NCBI RefSeq assembly: GCF_028502605.1
Contig: NC_079236.1
Location: 3,906,001-3,970,000 of the forward strand
Direction: 5' to 3'
Source: Trichoderma breve
Taxonomy: Eukaryota; Ascomycota; Sordariomycetes; Hypocreales; Hypocreaceae
Length of the DNA stretch: 64,000 nt
The notes beneath the pieces were generated by a model that had not been told where the DNA came from, ran no database searches, and saw nothing but the letters and a program-made list of their open reading frames with translations. Positions 46,946 through 58,489 of this stretch are shown in pieces (the stretch's first letter is position 1; each line of letters begins with the position of its first letter). The translations under genes were made by a program, and so were the position numbers.

Positions 46946-48700
46946 CTAAGCTAAACTATTTATGATCGCCGCGTGATCTTTCACGCATCCCACCGCAGAG
47001 CAAATGTCCGGCCATCGGTCGAGGTCTATACTCAATGACTTTGTTACAGTTTTCTCATGATTGCCAGGCACATGTTGTAAATAGCGAGATGTCATCCTCC
47101 TGCTTTTTGGGTGGATATCTCCTCCTCGCCAGTACCATCTAGATGTAGGGGGGATAAACCCTCTTTCATCCCTCCCCTTCTCCTCCATTAAAACAGAGCC
47201 TAGTTGTCCAAGCAGGACTACTCGAGTATCCCAAGTTCCTTCTTGCCATGGCAACTCATAAGCAACAGCTGCTGCCGTCATACGTAACTCGTGGTCCCTA
47301 CAGCAAGCTACCACACAGAGTAGTGGCATAAAGATTCCCTCGCCAAAAGTCATTAACAGAGGCGTATCAGTCGAGATATCATCTTTAATAAACTTTACCG
47401 AGCGCCAAAGCATATCGCTAAACTCATCTGTGAATGCATCAAAGGCCACACCTGTCGGATCCAGACAACAGCTAACACTTATCCAGAGGACTTGCCAGTG
47501 AATAAATATGAGACGCAGAGCCCGTCTTTCTGTTGTGCTTGATTCGCAACTATCCAGGTAAGCGTTCAGAGTTGACTTCCATCGACTTAGGCATGATAAG
47601 AAGCTTCCTCGCCGAGCCACCGCCTCAAAGACGGAAAACTTTCTGCCGTAGCTGATCTGACATAGGCATGTGACCGCGTGGGTGTAGAATCTTCCCCACC
47701 ATGAATACACCTTTGGGATGGTATCGATGCCAAACTCTGGAATCTTGAACTCTGGCTCCGCTCGCAATTGAAGAATATGAGCCCAGGATGAGTTTAACTG
47801 GTGAGTGAACATGCCCATGACAGCAACGCAAGGGAGAATGTGCTCCACGTCTATAGTTTCAGCACTGGTCATTGCATTATCTTGGAAAAGAGTGGTCGAA
47901 TATCGAAACATTCCCAGACCATAGGAGAGAAGGTTGTCCGCAGCGCTCAGGTTGCCTTGAAGAATTTCATACACAAAAAGCAGTAGTGTCATCATAAAAA
48001 CTTTCCTCGGTCGAAATTGGGCATCCCTGTTTTGAATAGATGTTCTAAAGCTTGATATGGCCCTAAGGTGATGCAAGATTGACGCCCGGTGATGATGGTT
48101 GGTAATATTTCGGTGGGACCAGGAAGCAATCATAGACAGACGATGCTGTGCAGCGGACCCTCGCCTTTGAGTTGAAGGATTAGAGGCCATGGCCCTTGCT
48201 AGAGCTCCGATGGCCAGAATTGATTCGCGGACAAACCCTTCTTGCAGGCCTTCGGAGATAACGCTAGACCAAAGATCCGCGTAATAGTACCGGGAAAGAT
48301 CTGGAGCAACATGGTGCCGGAAGATGTCGAAATAAGACCCATTTTTTTCACATACGGCAGGGAGACCGTTAAAAGAACGAGGTAATTGGCTGAGAAGGTG
48401 TTGAGAAGGCTTAGTGGCGGCGCTGGCTCGAGGCAAGAGAGGATGCAGAGGAGAACTGGTAGGTTCCGTCTTGCGACGAAGCTCTGGTCGGATATATCCA
48501 TCGCATACTATCCGAGCCTTCTCGCAGCGGGCGCAGACAGGCTTGCGCTCGTCACATTTAACTCGACGCGCCTTGCAGGTCAAGCATCCAAGGCGACTCT
48601 TTGGTTTACCCGCCCGCTGCCTCCTGTACTCAAACGATTCAGGGTCGTGAGCCACCGAGGGCGGCCCGGGCTGTTTAGAGGCCAGAGGAATAGAGTTCAT
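46946..48700 (-). CDS. Zn2Cys6 transcription factor
   Basis: Single exon, 584 residues from the ATG at 48700. The zinc cluster lies at residues 39-66 (Cys39, 42, 49, 56, 59, 66) within a basic region GCLTCKARRVKCDERKPVC. The remainder is a helical fungal-specific regulatory domain (residues about 140-580, e.g. FFRHHVAPDL-like FDIFRHHVAPDLSRYYY and LRAISSFRTSI). The cluster type with ARRVKCDERKP is frequent in local regulators of metabolite genes. It could control the adjacent glycosyltransferase and tannase genes, but no specific operator was found. Nuclear. Confidence 0.9.
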   Translation of the reverse strand: MNSIPLASKQPGPPSVAHDPESFEYRRQRAGKPKSRLGCLTCKARRVKCDERKPVCARCEKARIVCDGYIRPELRRKTEPTSSPLHPLLPRASAATKPSQHLLSQLPRSFNGLPAVCEKNGSYFDIFRHHVAPDLSRYYYADLWSSVISEGLQEGFVRESILAIGALARAMASNPSTQRRGSAAQHRLSMIASWSHRNITNHHHRASILHHLRAISSFRTSIQNRDAQFRPRKVFMMTLLLFVYEILQGNLSAADNLLSYGLGMFRYSTTLFQDNAMTSAETIDVEHILPCVAVMGMFTHQLNSSWAHILQLRAEPEFKIPEFGIDTIPKVYSWWGRFYTHAVTCLCQISYGRKFSVFEAVARRGSFLSCLSRWKSTLNAYLDSCESSTTERRALRLIFIHWQVLWISVSCCLDPTGVAFDAFTDEFSDMLWRSVKFIKDDISTDTPLLMTFGEGIFMPLLCVVACCRDHELRMTAAAVAYELPWQEGTWDTRVVLLGQLGSVLMEEKGRDERGFIPPTSRWYWRGGDIHPKSRRMTSRYLQHVPGNHEKTVTKSLSIDLDRWPDICSAVGCVKDHAAIINSLA

Positions 48701-48942
48701 AGATGTTCCTATAATAAAAGTAATAGAAGAATGTTTTTTAAAGAAAGAAATAGCCGAAAGCAATGCCTGGTTTAAAAGAACTTGGACTGAGGATTCTGAT
48801 TAGGTTGCTGACATTGCGTATTATGCAGGGTGGCTAGCGGAGAGTTGGACGAAATAGAACTTAACTCGGATTAGGTTCAGAGTCCACTGGGTCTTAACAA
48901 ACACACAGGGCCTTGTATCTATATATAAGTTTCGCAGCATAA

Positions 48943-49159
48943 TGGAGAGTCAGCGGCACTCAACGTCACCGCCGGATTTTCAACTCATACTGTTCTTTCT
49001 GCCTACTGGCAACACGCAGAACCACAATATCCTTCCAAACGTGTCGGGCTCGTTTACATCGACGCCGATACGGATCTAGCCTCCCCAATGGATCCGACTG
49101 CTACTGGCACGTTTGCTGGAATGACGATAGCGCATCTCGTCTACGCTGCCCAATTTTGA
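48943..49159 (+). pseudogene. Fragment resembling an arginase/ureohydrolase-family protein
   Basis: One open frame of about 72 codons, with no start and ending at TGA 49157. It encodes STHTVLSAYWQ, RVGLVYIDADTDLASP and GTFAGMTIAHL. VYIDADTD followed by GTFAGM resembles the metal-site strand (DAHxD) and the following gated loop (GxxxGM) of ureohydrolases, with Asp/Asp in place of His at one position. The preceding catalytic part and the following two thirds of the family are absent on either strand. It is best read as a remnant, or one exon of a gene too degraded to follow. Confidence 0.5.
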
Positions 49160-49276
49160 CCCTAGACAGCTAACTGCCTCTTCAAAGGAGAACACGTCCA
49201 GCTCCTATAAACAGACATTGGATAACGAATCTAAATCAGAGATTATACATGCCTATACAAGGTTTTATAGTGTCAA

Positions 49277-50524
49277 TTAAGTTGCCAGAGTGCTAGAAAT
49301 ACTCGTGATGAGCCCCAATTCGTCGACACCCTCCAGCCAAGCCTCGATTTGATGCGCGGTTCCAGAATTGGGATCAATGCCTTCCGTGCCAATTAAATCC
49401 CCGAATCTTAACACCGTAGATGGTTCCACAGAAGTTCTAGAGGCGGCTTCCCACGTAATCTCATTTGTAGCCTCCCATGCCATTTTCGAGGCTGGAAGTG
49501 GGATTTCCTCCAAGCGCCAATCATTCGGGCCATCGCAAGAGATTCCACACTCAGTGGACACTAATATTCTCATCAAAAAGTAAATGGTCGCGGTTCGGAT
49601 TAAAGATTCTCGAAAGATCCATGCTTGCCAGTCATGAACGGCCCTGTTTCCAGAGAGCAGGGTCTCCCGATCACAAAACCTGTCTCTGAGTAGGACAAAA
49701 ACTCGCTACACCCAGTGAGTAAAATGCTACACTACGTTCCTAACATGTGTGTAACCAAGCAGGATACAGTACGTACCTGTAACGAATAAAGAAGTGCAAT
49801 ATCAGCTGCCGGAAATACATCGTGGTTGCTGCCATGACGCAGCCTGAGTAACACAAGCAGCATCATTGCTTGTGATGCGGTGAGTAGTTTCCATTTATCA
49901 AAAGTGGCACACTGTGTACAATATTTAGCTAGAGTCTGGTGGCAAGCAAGCATTCATTCAGTAATCTTCAAGAACTTCGTATACCTTGATATATATATCC
50001 TCTTGAATATCATGAACCCCTGTCCATAAAGCTTCATCATTTGTTGAAGTATGCTTCCGGAAAAGGCTTTGGCAGGCTCGAAGTGGATTGTTTGCGTCAG
50101 CGACCAGTCCGATCCGTTGATGTACAAAGGGTACATTTGCCAGGTCCTGGCCACTTCTTCGAGGGCAACCGCGGAGAAATTGCATGATAGTTTGACTTGT
50201 GCGGATATTCCCGGGGGTAACCCAAATCTTTGGGAGTAACAAGCAGGCAGGTCCAAAAGAGCTACCAGGAATGGACCAAATTGCTGGTGCGATGGGATGA
50301 ATGGACTCCTCATTTTGGCCCGCAGAGGCTTGCCGAACTCTTGCACCTATCGGTGGAGATGTCTTTGCAAAGCATGTATCATTGCTACACCGTCGCATGC
50401 GTCTCCGCTTGTGATAGTTGTGCATTACCCTACGGTGAACATATTTGCGACGGGTTTCTCGGCCCTCGGCGGGCGTATTCGTGATAGTGATGAAATTTAG
50501 GTCAATGCCGCCCGGATACGCCAT
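49277..50524 (-). CDS. Fungal regulator-like protein (fungal_trans_2/DUF3468 type) lacking a zinc cluster
   Basis: Three exons, 50524-49985, 49911-49777 and 49705-49277, give 367 residues. The start LNFITITNTP followed by a basic stretch (RRKYVHRRVMHNYHKRRRMRR) is a pattern I associate with fungal proteins that carry a regulatory domain but no Zn2Cys6 cluster. Exon 2 gives DKWKLLTASQAMMLLVLLRL. Exon 3 gives WQAWIFRESLIRTA and DWRLEEIPLPASKMAWEA, typical of the C-terminal half of that domain. Both introns keep the frame (GTATAC and GTACGT donors). It could act as a co-regulator. It is short for the family (usually 450-600 residues), so a central exon may be missing. Function unknown. Confidence 0.65.
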
Positions 50525-52802
50525 TTTTTTACGATGGGGTGAAAATCTCAACAGTGGATAACACGGTTGCAATGGCAGGCGGAGAATTGTGTTGTGCCTT
50601 GCCTAAACTGGCTCTGGAGGCTTCGCGAAATGTATTGAGTTTGACTTGGCGAGATCACAGTATCAATAAATTTGGGTAAAGCAAGGTGGGCATGTATTCG
50701 ATTAGCCAACTAGACTAATAAGGGGGTTTTCAGGCAGCAAGGTGCTTCTCTAGAATGTCTTTGGGATTTTGGCATTGCATCCTGTTGCCGTTGCTAATTT
50801 TAGACGACTTCGGCCGTAGGTAAGATTTACACTGCGGTTTTCCATACACGATGACAAAGACGGGTTCAACAATAACGTGGATCTTTAGTAACACCTACCT
50901 TGCCTTTTTATCTCCATTTACCAAGAGTGGGAGAAGAGTTGATTTGGAGCAGCACCCCGCATGTGCTACCTTAACTTGCTATCTTATCCTTGAATAGCTG
51001 TCAGCAACTTGGGACAGCACTACTTGGCATTTCCACAAAGCACTTGAATGGTTGTAAATATTACCCCGCACAGACGAGGTCGACTCATAATGAATCAGCT
51101 CTGGTGAGACTCACCTAGCAAAAAATGCATGGGTGTTTCCTGTCTATGACACTTCTATGGTCTAATTACACCAAATCCGAGCGCCCGTTGTAGCAATGAC
51201 CGAAAACGCTACCTTTCGACATGCAGGGACGCAGAAGCCTTGTGGATCAAATCAGGGCGAGATAATTCAAGGCGGGGGTGGCTCATATAAGCTTAATTCT
51301 GCAGTTAAACTCTATATACTATGTCTTTCTAATTTTGGTAGGACATGAACCACCGCCTTGTGGGCCAAATCAGAACTGGATAAGGCTACCTAGGCAGAGA
51401 TGGATGACTCTATCTGATAAAATTATACTTGTCTCCTGACAGTTATACAGCAGCCGCCAAGGAAATAGTCGTGGTCGATACAAGACAAACGGCTGCTTAT
51501 AAAGGTGGTGCCAGCCGTTAGATCTAAGCCGCAGCTCGGCAACTTCCGCATCGGTACAGTACTTATCCATCCACCAAAGTGCCTCTGCCAAGGTACGATT
51601 CTTTATTCGTAAGATCGATATATTTTTAACCGTGGCGTTATATAATGTAAGACAGAGCAAACATCATATATTCATTCAAGGATCACGAGCCGTGGCTGGC
51701 AGAGAGGCGGGTCATGTCGTGCCAAAACAGGAAAGACATGGAAGGCTTTCATCAGTCTGTTAAGAGGATTAATACGAGTATAGCTTACTATGCTGGTATA
51801 CTGGGCTACACTACCCGTTGAGGCATAATGGTATGTGTGGAAGATTGATTTGGGGGCCCTCCAGCAACAGTTGCCCATGTCTGAGTATAGGACAGGAATC
51901 CCATCAAGTTCATCACCAAGTAACCCTAAAGGATTCTCGGTCTCAAAGCTTAAGCCATCGTAATGTCTATGCTTAGCCGTTGCTGGTTTAACCGACTCTG
52001 ATCTAGGAAATCTCTTCTTTTAACCGCTTGTTCCCCCACTATAAGCCCAAAACAAGATCTTTCCAAGCCATGGGCTGAGGTAATTAGACACTTGTAATAC
52101 TATGATGAGTCTGAAATAACATCATCTTCATTGTTGATAGAGCCAACCGGCCCTAAGACATGAGTAGTTGGGAGTTTACTTCCATTTAGGGTTCGTTACT
52201 CTACGAGGAGCACTAAAACATCGCTGATTGTGCATGAAATTGTCAGGACTATACCTCATTTACAACGTTTAAAACTGTCACGAAATCCCCGTCATTCCCA
52301 AATAGTTCGACTGGCAGATTCCATGGCCAAAATCTCGTTATGTGATGGCCCAACTATTATGCCGGTAATGAAATACCTTTACGCTTGGTAATGGTCATAG
52401 CAAGTTGTTTACAACTTCAGTTAGTCTTCTTCAAGCAATACATCTTCCATTTGACAGTTTTGTTAATCAGTGTTTGTACCTGGCACTAGGCTTAGAAACG
52501 CAGGACTTTATGCCAAGCCATCAAATATCAGAGTATCACAGCTTCGCTGACCATAAACGCCTCAACCCCTCGGCACAAATCCTTCAACTGACGGCTTGAG
52601 GCAAGATAATTGCTCTCGTTCGAGGACGCGCGTTCACCCGTGGTTGGCCACGGGATCTCATACGTATAAAAGGTCTCATTAACTGTCGATATGAATGGAT
52701 ATGATGCAGCAGAGCTCCCCATTCATTATTCTCTCATATCTTTATAAGAGTATTTCGTTTCATCCCATGTTACTACTTCACTGTCGTGAGGTACTGGGCA
52801 AT
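50525..52802. other. Long intergenic region
   Basis: 2.3 kb between divergent genes, AT-rich with many stops in all frames. A 96-codon minus frame at 51370-51660 shows no domain. I see no RNA gene and no clear transposon ends. Confidence 0.45.
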
Positions 52803-53906
52803 ATGCAGCTATTTCCCATAACTACTCTGCTGGTCAGCATTGCTGCTGCCATCCCGTCCTACCGTGATGTGCGCGGCAATACGCCTGTGCGCATTCGAAT
52901 CGGTGTTGACAGGGCCGCTTCACAGACGGCTCTGACAGTACTTACAAGGGATCGGGACGTGACCATCGGTAAGAGCTGTTCGGCTACTCTCAACACGGGA
53001 AATTTTGCACAATTTCCGATTATTTCCCAGCTCGATGATAACGGCAGTGGCACTGGAAGCATCACGATTGGCAACAATGTGTATACAATCCATTCAGATA
53101 CCGATGCTTCTGGTGGCATTTCATGCAGCAGACTATTTGGAGAAGATATCTTGCTAATTGAGTGCGATGCTACTATTCCAGCAACTAAACAACTGATTCC
53201 GGTTGCTACAGAAGAACTTTCCACATGTGTGACGGACACTTTCTTTTCAGCCATTTTGGAGAATGAGGCTCTGCAGCCAGCATTCGACCCACCGACTGAG
53301 GGCAGCTCAACAGACTTCAACTCTACCGACTTCAAATCTACTGAATTGGACACTGAGCTTAGTAAACGCCAAACACCAAGCCCGTGCATACAATGGAGTC
53401 CGTTCACTGAGAAAGACGGTGACGGCAGCCCAACCCAGAGCATGCAGTTTATCCAACTCAGTGTGAGTTTGCTGTGCTTAATTTCTATATGTGAAACAAT
53501 GGGCATGGAGAAAACTAATTGTTGCTAGGAAAACATCTTTTGTGGTGCTGCGAGTGAGTGCAGTGCTGGCCGCGAGGATTCTACATCCTACGCTATCGGA
53601 TTTTCAGTTGCAGGTGCTCTTACCCGGTGGGCCAGTGTCGGCTTCGCTGTGGAACAAAGCAGGTCAACGGGTAATACATATACTTGTACAGGCCAGCAAA
53701 ATGAGCGAGTTTGTGTGAGATACATGATGGCACATACGAATTACAATGTCTTCAATAGCCTGAGAAATGGATGCGGAAGCATCTCAAGAGGTAACAGGGC
53801 CCGCATTACCTCGCCTAATGCTAATAACAAACGTGGTGGTTATCTCTGCGGTATTGGCGCAGCGCAGTGTAACTATAAGAATTATAGATGGTGGATTAAC
53901 AACTAG
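52803..53906 (+). CDS. Secreted pre-pro-protein with Kex2-type site and Cys-rich mature domain
   Basis: Two exons, 52803-53462 and 53529-53906, give 345 residues. A signal peptide (MQLFPITTLLVSIAAAIP) is followed by a pro-region of about 170 residues. This ends in a short repeated acidic stretch (TDFNSTDFKSTELDTEL) and the dibasic site SKRQ at 188-190. The predicted mature part of 156 residues is Cys-rich: CIQWS, FCGAASECSAGRED, YTCTGQQNERVCVRY, GCGSIS and GYLCGIGAAQCNY. Frame across the intron is continuous (QLSENIFCGA). The architecture matches secreted fungal proteins processed by Kex2, such as small Cys-rich effectors or antagonism proteins, but I do not recognise the family. Function unknown. 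Confidence 0.8.
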
Positions 53907-54245
53907 CAATCTGGTGGACCATAAAGGAGGCATCTGTATTAGTTATTGGTAATTGCCTTGGACTTTGTTACAAAGTCTGTCTTAGGGTTTTTAGGGCCTC
54001 TGGTCCTTTTTCCCTAGTTATCAATCTAAAGTTACTATCTTATGTCAAGATACCACTCTCAATGTTAACTACAAATACCTGATAGGTATTGTAATGGCTA
54101 AGGTAACCTACGGTCTTGGTTCGTAAAGAGTGCATGGTATTTGGAAAGCTCTATAAGAGGCTGTATGTAGGTGAAACGAGTTTGGGGAACTTAGAGCAAA
54201 TCATCCACTTGTAATACTCGCTATCGGCTTGGTCTGCTTTTATTA
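53907..54245. other. Intergenic
   Basis: 0.34 kb with the presumed 3' region of the secreted-protein gene. Nothing else is recognised. Confidence 0.4.
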
Positions 54246-54929
54246 GGTGCTCGAAGAATAGAAAGAGGTCGTCTTTGGATATACCCCTATGCAAAAGTGG
54301 CGATATATAACGAGGAGAGTGGGGCATTGACTGAAATTGTCTCGCTTTTGTCTGATAAGAACCCGACGCTCAAGATCATTGAAGTTGGTAATGGTACCGG
54401 AAGTGCGACTCGGAAAGTATTGCCAGCTCTAAACGGGCATGTTCAACAGAAACTTGAAGCTAGTATTTACCCGGAGATCAAAGCGTTTCCTGATATCAAG
54501 GGCCGACATATGATCGGAGATATTGATCGCGATTCACAAGCTCGGATATTTACACAAACTTCTGCTGCTGAACTTCTAGAGGGCGAGATCGAGATTGATG
54601 TCCAGGTGATGGACTTCAGCAACAAAGAAGTTCCTCTGCAGTCACCCAGTTCAAAGTGGGAGACAGGATTTGTGGCCTGGCTTTCCCTGATCATGCTAGC
54701 ATCGGGGTGCGGACCCTCGCAGCACTCCGTTACGCTTTGAATGACGAGTATCAGTGGGCGGAAAGCTGGACTAATCTATCCTCATTTAGTTCTGCTGTCT
54801 ACTCAGTATGTGTTGATGGAAGTGTGCAAACACTATCCTAAAGATAAAGTCTTCGTTCAATCTAGCAACCAAAGCATCGCGCTGGCCGCTTTCCATGTCG
54901 CCCACAACCCGGGCGAGCCACCTAGATGA
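54246..54929 (+). pseudogene. Remnant resembling a polyketide-synthase methyltransferase region
   Basis: A frame open from about 54252 to 54740 without a credible start reads GALTEIVSLLSDKNPTLKIIEVGNGTGSAT. This is very close in pattern to the start of the C-methyltransferase domain in highly reducing polyketide synthases (HKNPxxKILEIGAGTGG). After about 54640 the sense shifts between frames (54656-54841, then 54741-54929) and no downstream synthase domains are seen. Fits a broken, isolated fragment; a stand-alone degraded methyltransferase is the alternative. Confidence 0.45.
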
Positions 54930-57022
54930 CTGACCAACTGGCACCGAGTATTGCTGTCTCCAATGGTTTATATACTACTGCGAACCTGAATTTATACATT
55001 TATGAAATAGATTTCACTAGTTCTTATACTAGATGCATTCTCGCGCGACGAGCACTATTTCAGCAGATGGGAGGTCGAACAAATTGGTTCTATGGCTACT
55101 TGTAACCATACAGCCATTGGGGGCGATTTCTGATAGCAGACAAGGAGGCATCTGTTTGCGAGCCCGATGGCTGCCTTCATAAATTACTCTTTGTAAAGTT
55201 CCCAAGGTACAGAGAGTACCGCTGTTGACCGTTGGGAGCCTGGGATGTCATCCATGTCACCCTATACCAATTACATATTTACCTGCATGAGTCCAGGGTT
55301 CTGCTGTTGGCACATCCTGGAACGACGGAAAAAGTACTCCGTATTGACCAAATACAGCGACGGTGGTAGCGATGATCTACTCCGTACCTGAAGAATAATT
55401 CTAAACGTGCCAATGGTCTTGGCATCTGGGCAAGCTGGGTTACTGTCTACATGAGAAAGGGGCTAAAATATCCTGTTTATTCAACATTTAGAGAAATGCA
55501 ACTGCACTAAGAAGCTCTCGACCTTTCGACGGACAAATCCCCTTGCCCAAGTCCATACAGCGGAAAAAATCGAAAAATTCATGGAGCGAGTGAATGGTAT
55601 TACTCGTATGCTTTGTCGTGGCGTGATCAAGACCTCATGGATAGCACATCCGTCAAAAATATTACCTAGGGGCTTGATGGGCTGGAGTGCTAAAATCCGC
55701 TGCAGCGCACTACTCGTGTGTACAGTGATAAACCTTGATCCCGGAATAATGCGGTCTTTTATCCATGTTCTGGACTCGGAAATCTCTTCATGACACGAAA
55801 TACGGTTTACGGATTGTGGAGTTGAATGGCATGACAAGAAAGCCGTGGTCTCATACATGACACCAATCACAGCCCTAATAGCATATCCTTGTAATTTTGA
55901 CGTTGATTGTCAAAAAAACGTGACGGGGAGATAGCAGGACCAGGATGCTCAACCATTACTAAGAGGAAGTCAGCATTATGATAGCGCCGATGTCCCGCGT
56001 GAGTCTGTGACCGCCATGATCTCCTGGGCTAATTTAATAACAGCACACGCGTCAGTGTGATCACCGTTAGAGCTTCATGCACCCGATTACCGGGGCTCTT
56101 AGTCTACTCGGAGCTGGAGTAGCGACATACCCGAGGGAGCAGCCGCTGGGCTCTGTTTTTACCCTGGCCCTTTTGCTCCATAAATACTATTCAGGGCAGC
56201 CCCTACAATACTCCGTACTGCTACGACGTTGAAGGGTAGTAAAAGTAGCGATGCTGGATAGTTGCATGGAATTAACTGCAGCCTACGACAAGCGACGCTA
56301 AATTATTACAAGAGTGCCGTAGAACGGTAGAGGCATTCCCGTAGCGTGTGGAACTGCCGGTTCCCTTGCTTCTCAATTAGACCGATCCCAGCATTGCATG
56401 GGCTCGCTTTGGGTAACGAAGGACACTAGGTTCAGTAACCCCTAACTGAGAAGAATCTAGGTTATCTGTTGATGCGTGCTTGTATGAAGAATTGTGAGCA
56501 AATGACAGTCATTTTCAGCAGACTTGTATCCTGAAGTTGGTCCAGGCACCACATAAACCGGGGTAGGTAGGGGATGGAATACCCGAGGTGGAGAATGGCA
56601 GGATAGAGGGAAGTCTACGGACTTGGGGGCTGTCTTCCGGGTTTCGCGTATTCTCAAGTGGCTTCGCACCAACGGAATCCAGCTCACTCAATCCCAAATC
56701 CAACGGACAAGAATTTGCGGCCAATAGGCCCCTCCCTATATCTTTCCTAGGGAATTTGTTCGTAATTTTTCCGTCCTGAAGAGGGTTGCTCAATGTTTAA
56801 GATCTAGTATTAGGAGTACATTATCTAACGTGGTATATGCTAACCGTTTTTCCATTGCGTTATGCCTGTAACGATGTCGTAAAATAAAAGAAAACTTGCT
56901 GAGCGCTCAAGTCGTCAGCAGTGCAAGATTCAGATTTTGCCGGGCGATTTAGATATCACCAGAAACTAAAATCAAGCTTTTAGAACTCCGGCTTTAGAGA
57001 ACCAACAAGTCGACTGTTAGCA
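54930..57022. other. Long intergenic region with possible relics
   Basis: 2.1 kb without a supported gene. A minus-strand frame at 55481-55870 contains SSALQRILALQPIKPLGNIFDG, which faintly resembles the start of a fungal methyltransferase-type domain, but no glycine-rich motif is complete. Several TACTCCGTA words are present. Confidence 0.4.
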
Positions 57023-58378
57023 TTATTGGGGATGTAATGCCGATGTTGAACTCCAATTAATCTCATGCTTTACCATGATGCCGTTGTGGGTTTCTTCGTG
57101 AGCCGCGGCATCTCCTGTGCTCACTCGAGGCTGGTGTCCATCTGACTGAAAATTGTTCGTTAAACCCATTTCGTCATCGCTTTTGTCTTTATTTGATCCG
57201 TTACGATCTGTAAGGGCGTAAAAATCTCCCGTCTGCGAACGAAGTCTCGATGAATAGTCTGTTCCATAGTGTGGTGTCGAACCGGACTTGTTGAGGCTGC
57301 TGCCCGCGAACCAGTCTGGTATGCATCGTCGTAATAGAGGTCGAAGAGTAGGTAAGCAGGCACAGACGATACCAATGTTGGGCTCGACGGAAGACCAAAT
57401 AAATGCTTGAGACATATTCCACGTAAGGTCGGCCGATTTAAACATCTGGAGCAAAACAACAATGCGAACAATTCCAGCAACGCATACACTGCAAGTTGGT
57501 CATATTGTTAGCAGAGATCCGAAAGAGGATGGAAACCGTTACGTACAATCCACCCAAGAAAAATATACCCAAAACGCTCAGTCGCTGCGCGACAGGCATC
57601 TGTAGGCCCCAGACCATGGGTATCGGGGTCAACAGGATCATAAAATCAGTGGCAACGCTGGCCGCTGCGTTGCCAACGAAGAAATGAGGAATATTTATGC
57701 ATGTTCCGATAGCTGTTGGATCCACGTATTGCTTCCAAAAGTAGTTGTATGGTCGGCATTGAGTGATGGAAGTGACAAGAATGGCAATCCACCAACCAAC
57801 AACAAGAAACAACACAAACCAGAGAACTTTGCGGAAGGTTGATACGTGGAAGAGTCGGTAATAGAAGAAGATGAGAGACAGTTTGGTCAACGGAATGACG
57901 GAGCCGTAGAGGAACTCGTATGCCCAGAGAATCTAGGAGACATAAATTGTTATTACACTGTGATTCGGCTTCCTGGCGTGGGGAGTTACTCACTTTCATC
58001 ACCTCTTCGAGTTGGACTGTCGGATTCCAGATATGCTTTCCAATTCCTTTGTAGCACGCTATAGACCACATTAGCATCGAGTCGAATGTGGAGGTTTTCG
58101 CATCACGAACCCAATATGGTTGCAGCTCCTGTCCCCCAAGCCACCACCTAAAGGTAGATAACGTTAGCAATAGCAACAGCCGCCCTAAGAAGAATACCTA
58201 CCAAGGCTGCGAATAGAAAGTAGTCATCTAGCTGAAGCTTCACGTTGGTAGTAAACTTAGCCACAATGCGGAGTGCCACACATATCGCCGACAGGACCAT
58301 CAATGCAATGACAGGGCTGATGACACTGTGTTTGATGTCGGCATAGAGATCAATACCCGGTGGTGGCCCCGAACTCAT
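57023..58378 (-). CDS. Seven-helix rhodopsin-domain membrane protein (PTH11-like family, no CFEM)
   Basis: Five exons on the minus strand, 58378-58202, 58147-58111, 58058-57994, 57932-57547 and 57488-57023, give 376 residues. It shows seven hydrophobic segments with the fungal rhodopsin-domain landmarks LDDYFLF in helix 2, GIGKHIWNP before helix 3, KLSLIFFYYRLF, the TQCRPYNYFW loop, ATDFMILLTPIPMVWGL and WSSVEPNIGIVCACLP near the last helix. The 100-residue tail is polar and cytosolic. Exon 2 is only 37 nt (VVAWGTGAATIL), and the next donor is a weak GTTCGT; both are required to keep the frame and domain pattern. These proteins are candidate plasma-membrane receptors of fungi; ligand unknown. 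Confidence 0.85.
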
Positions 58379-58489
58379 GATTGCGAGAGCAGTTGTAGAG
58401 GCTTACGAGATATGACAGGACGGTATGTTGGAACGGGATATCTCTTTAAGCCTCCAATGTATATAGCAATCCACCTTCCACCCTTTCTA

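Noticed and set aside
50525..52802. Possible transposon in the long gene-poor stretch
   Set aside because: I found no terminal inverted repeats, no long terminal repeats and no transposase or reverse-transcriptase motif.
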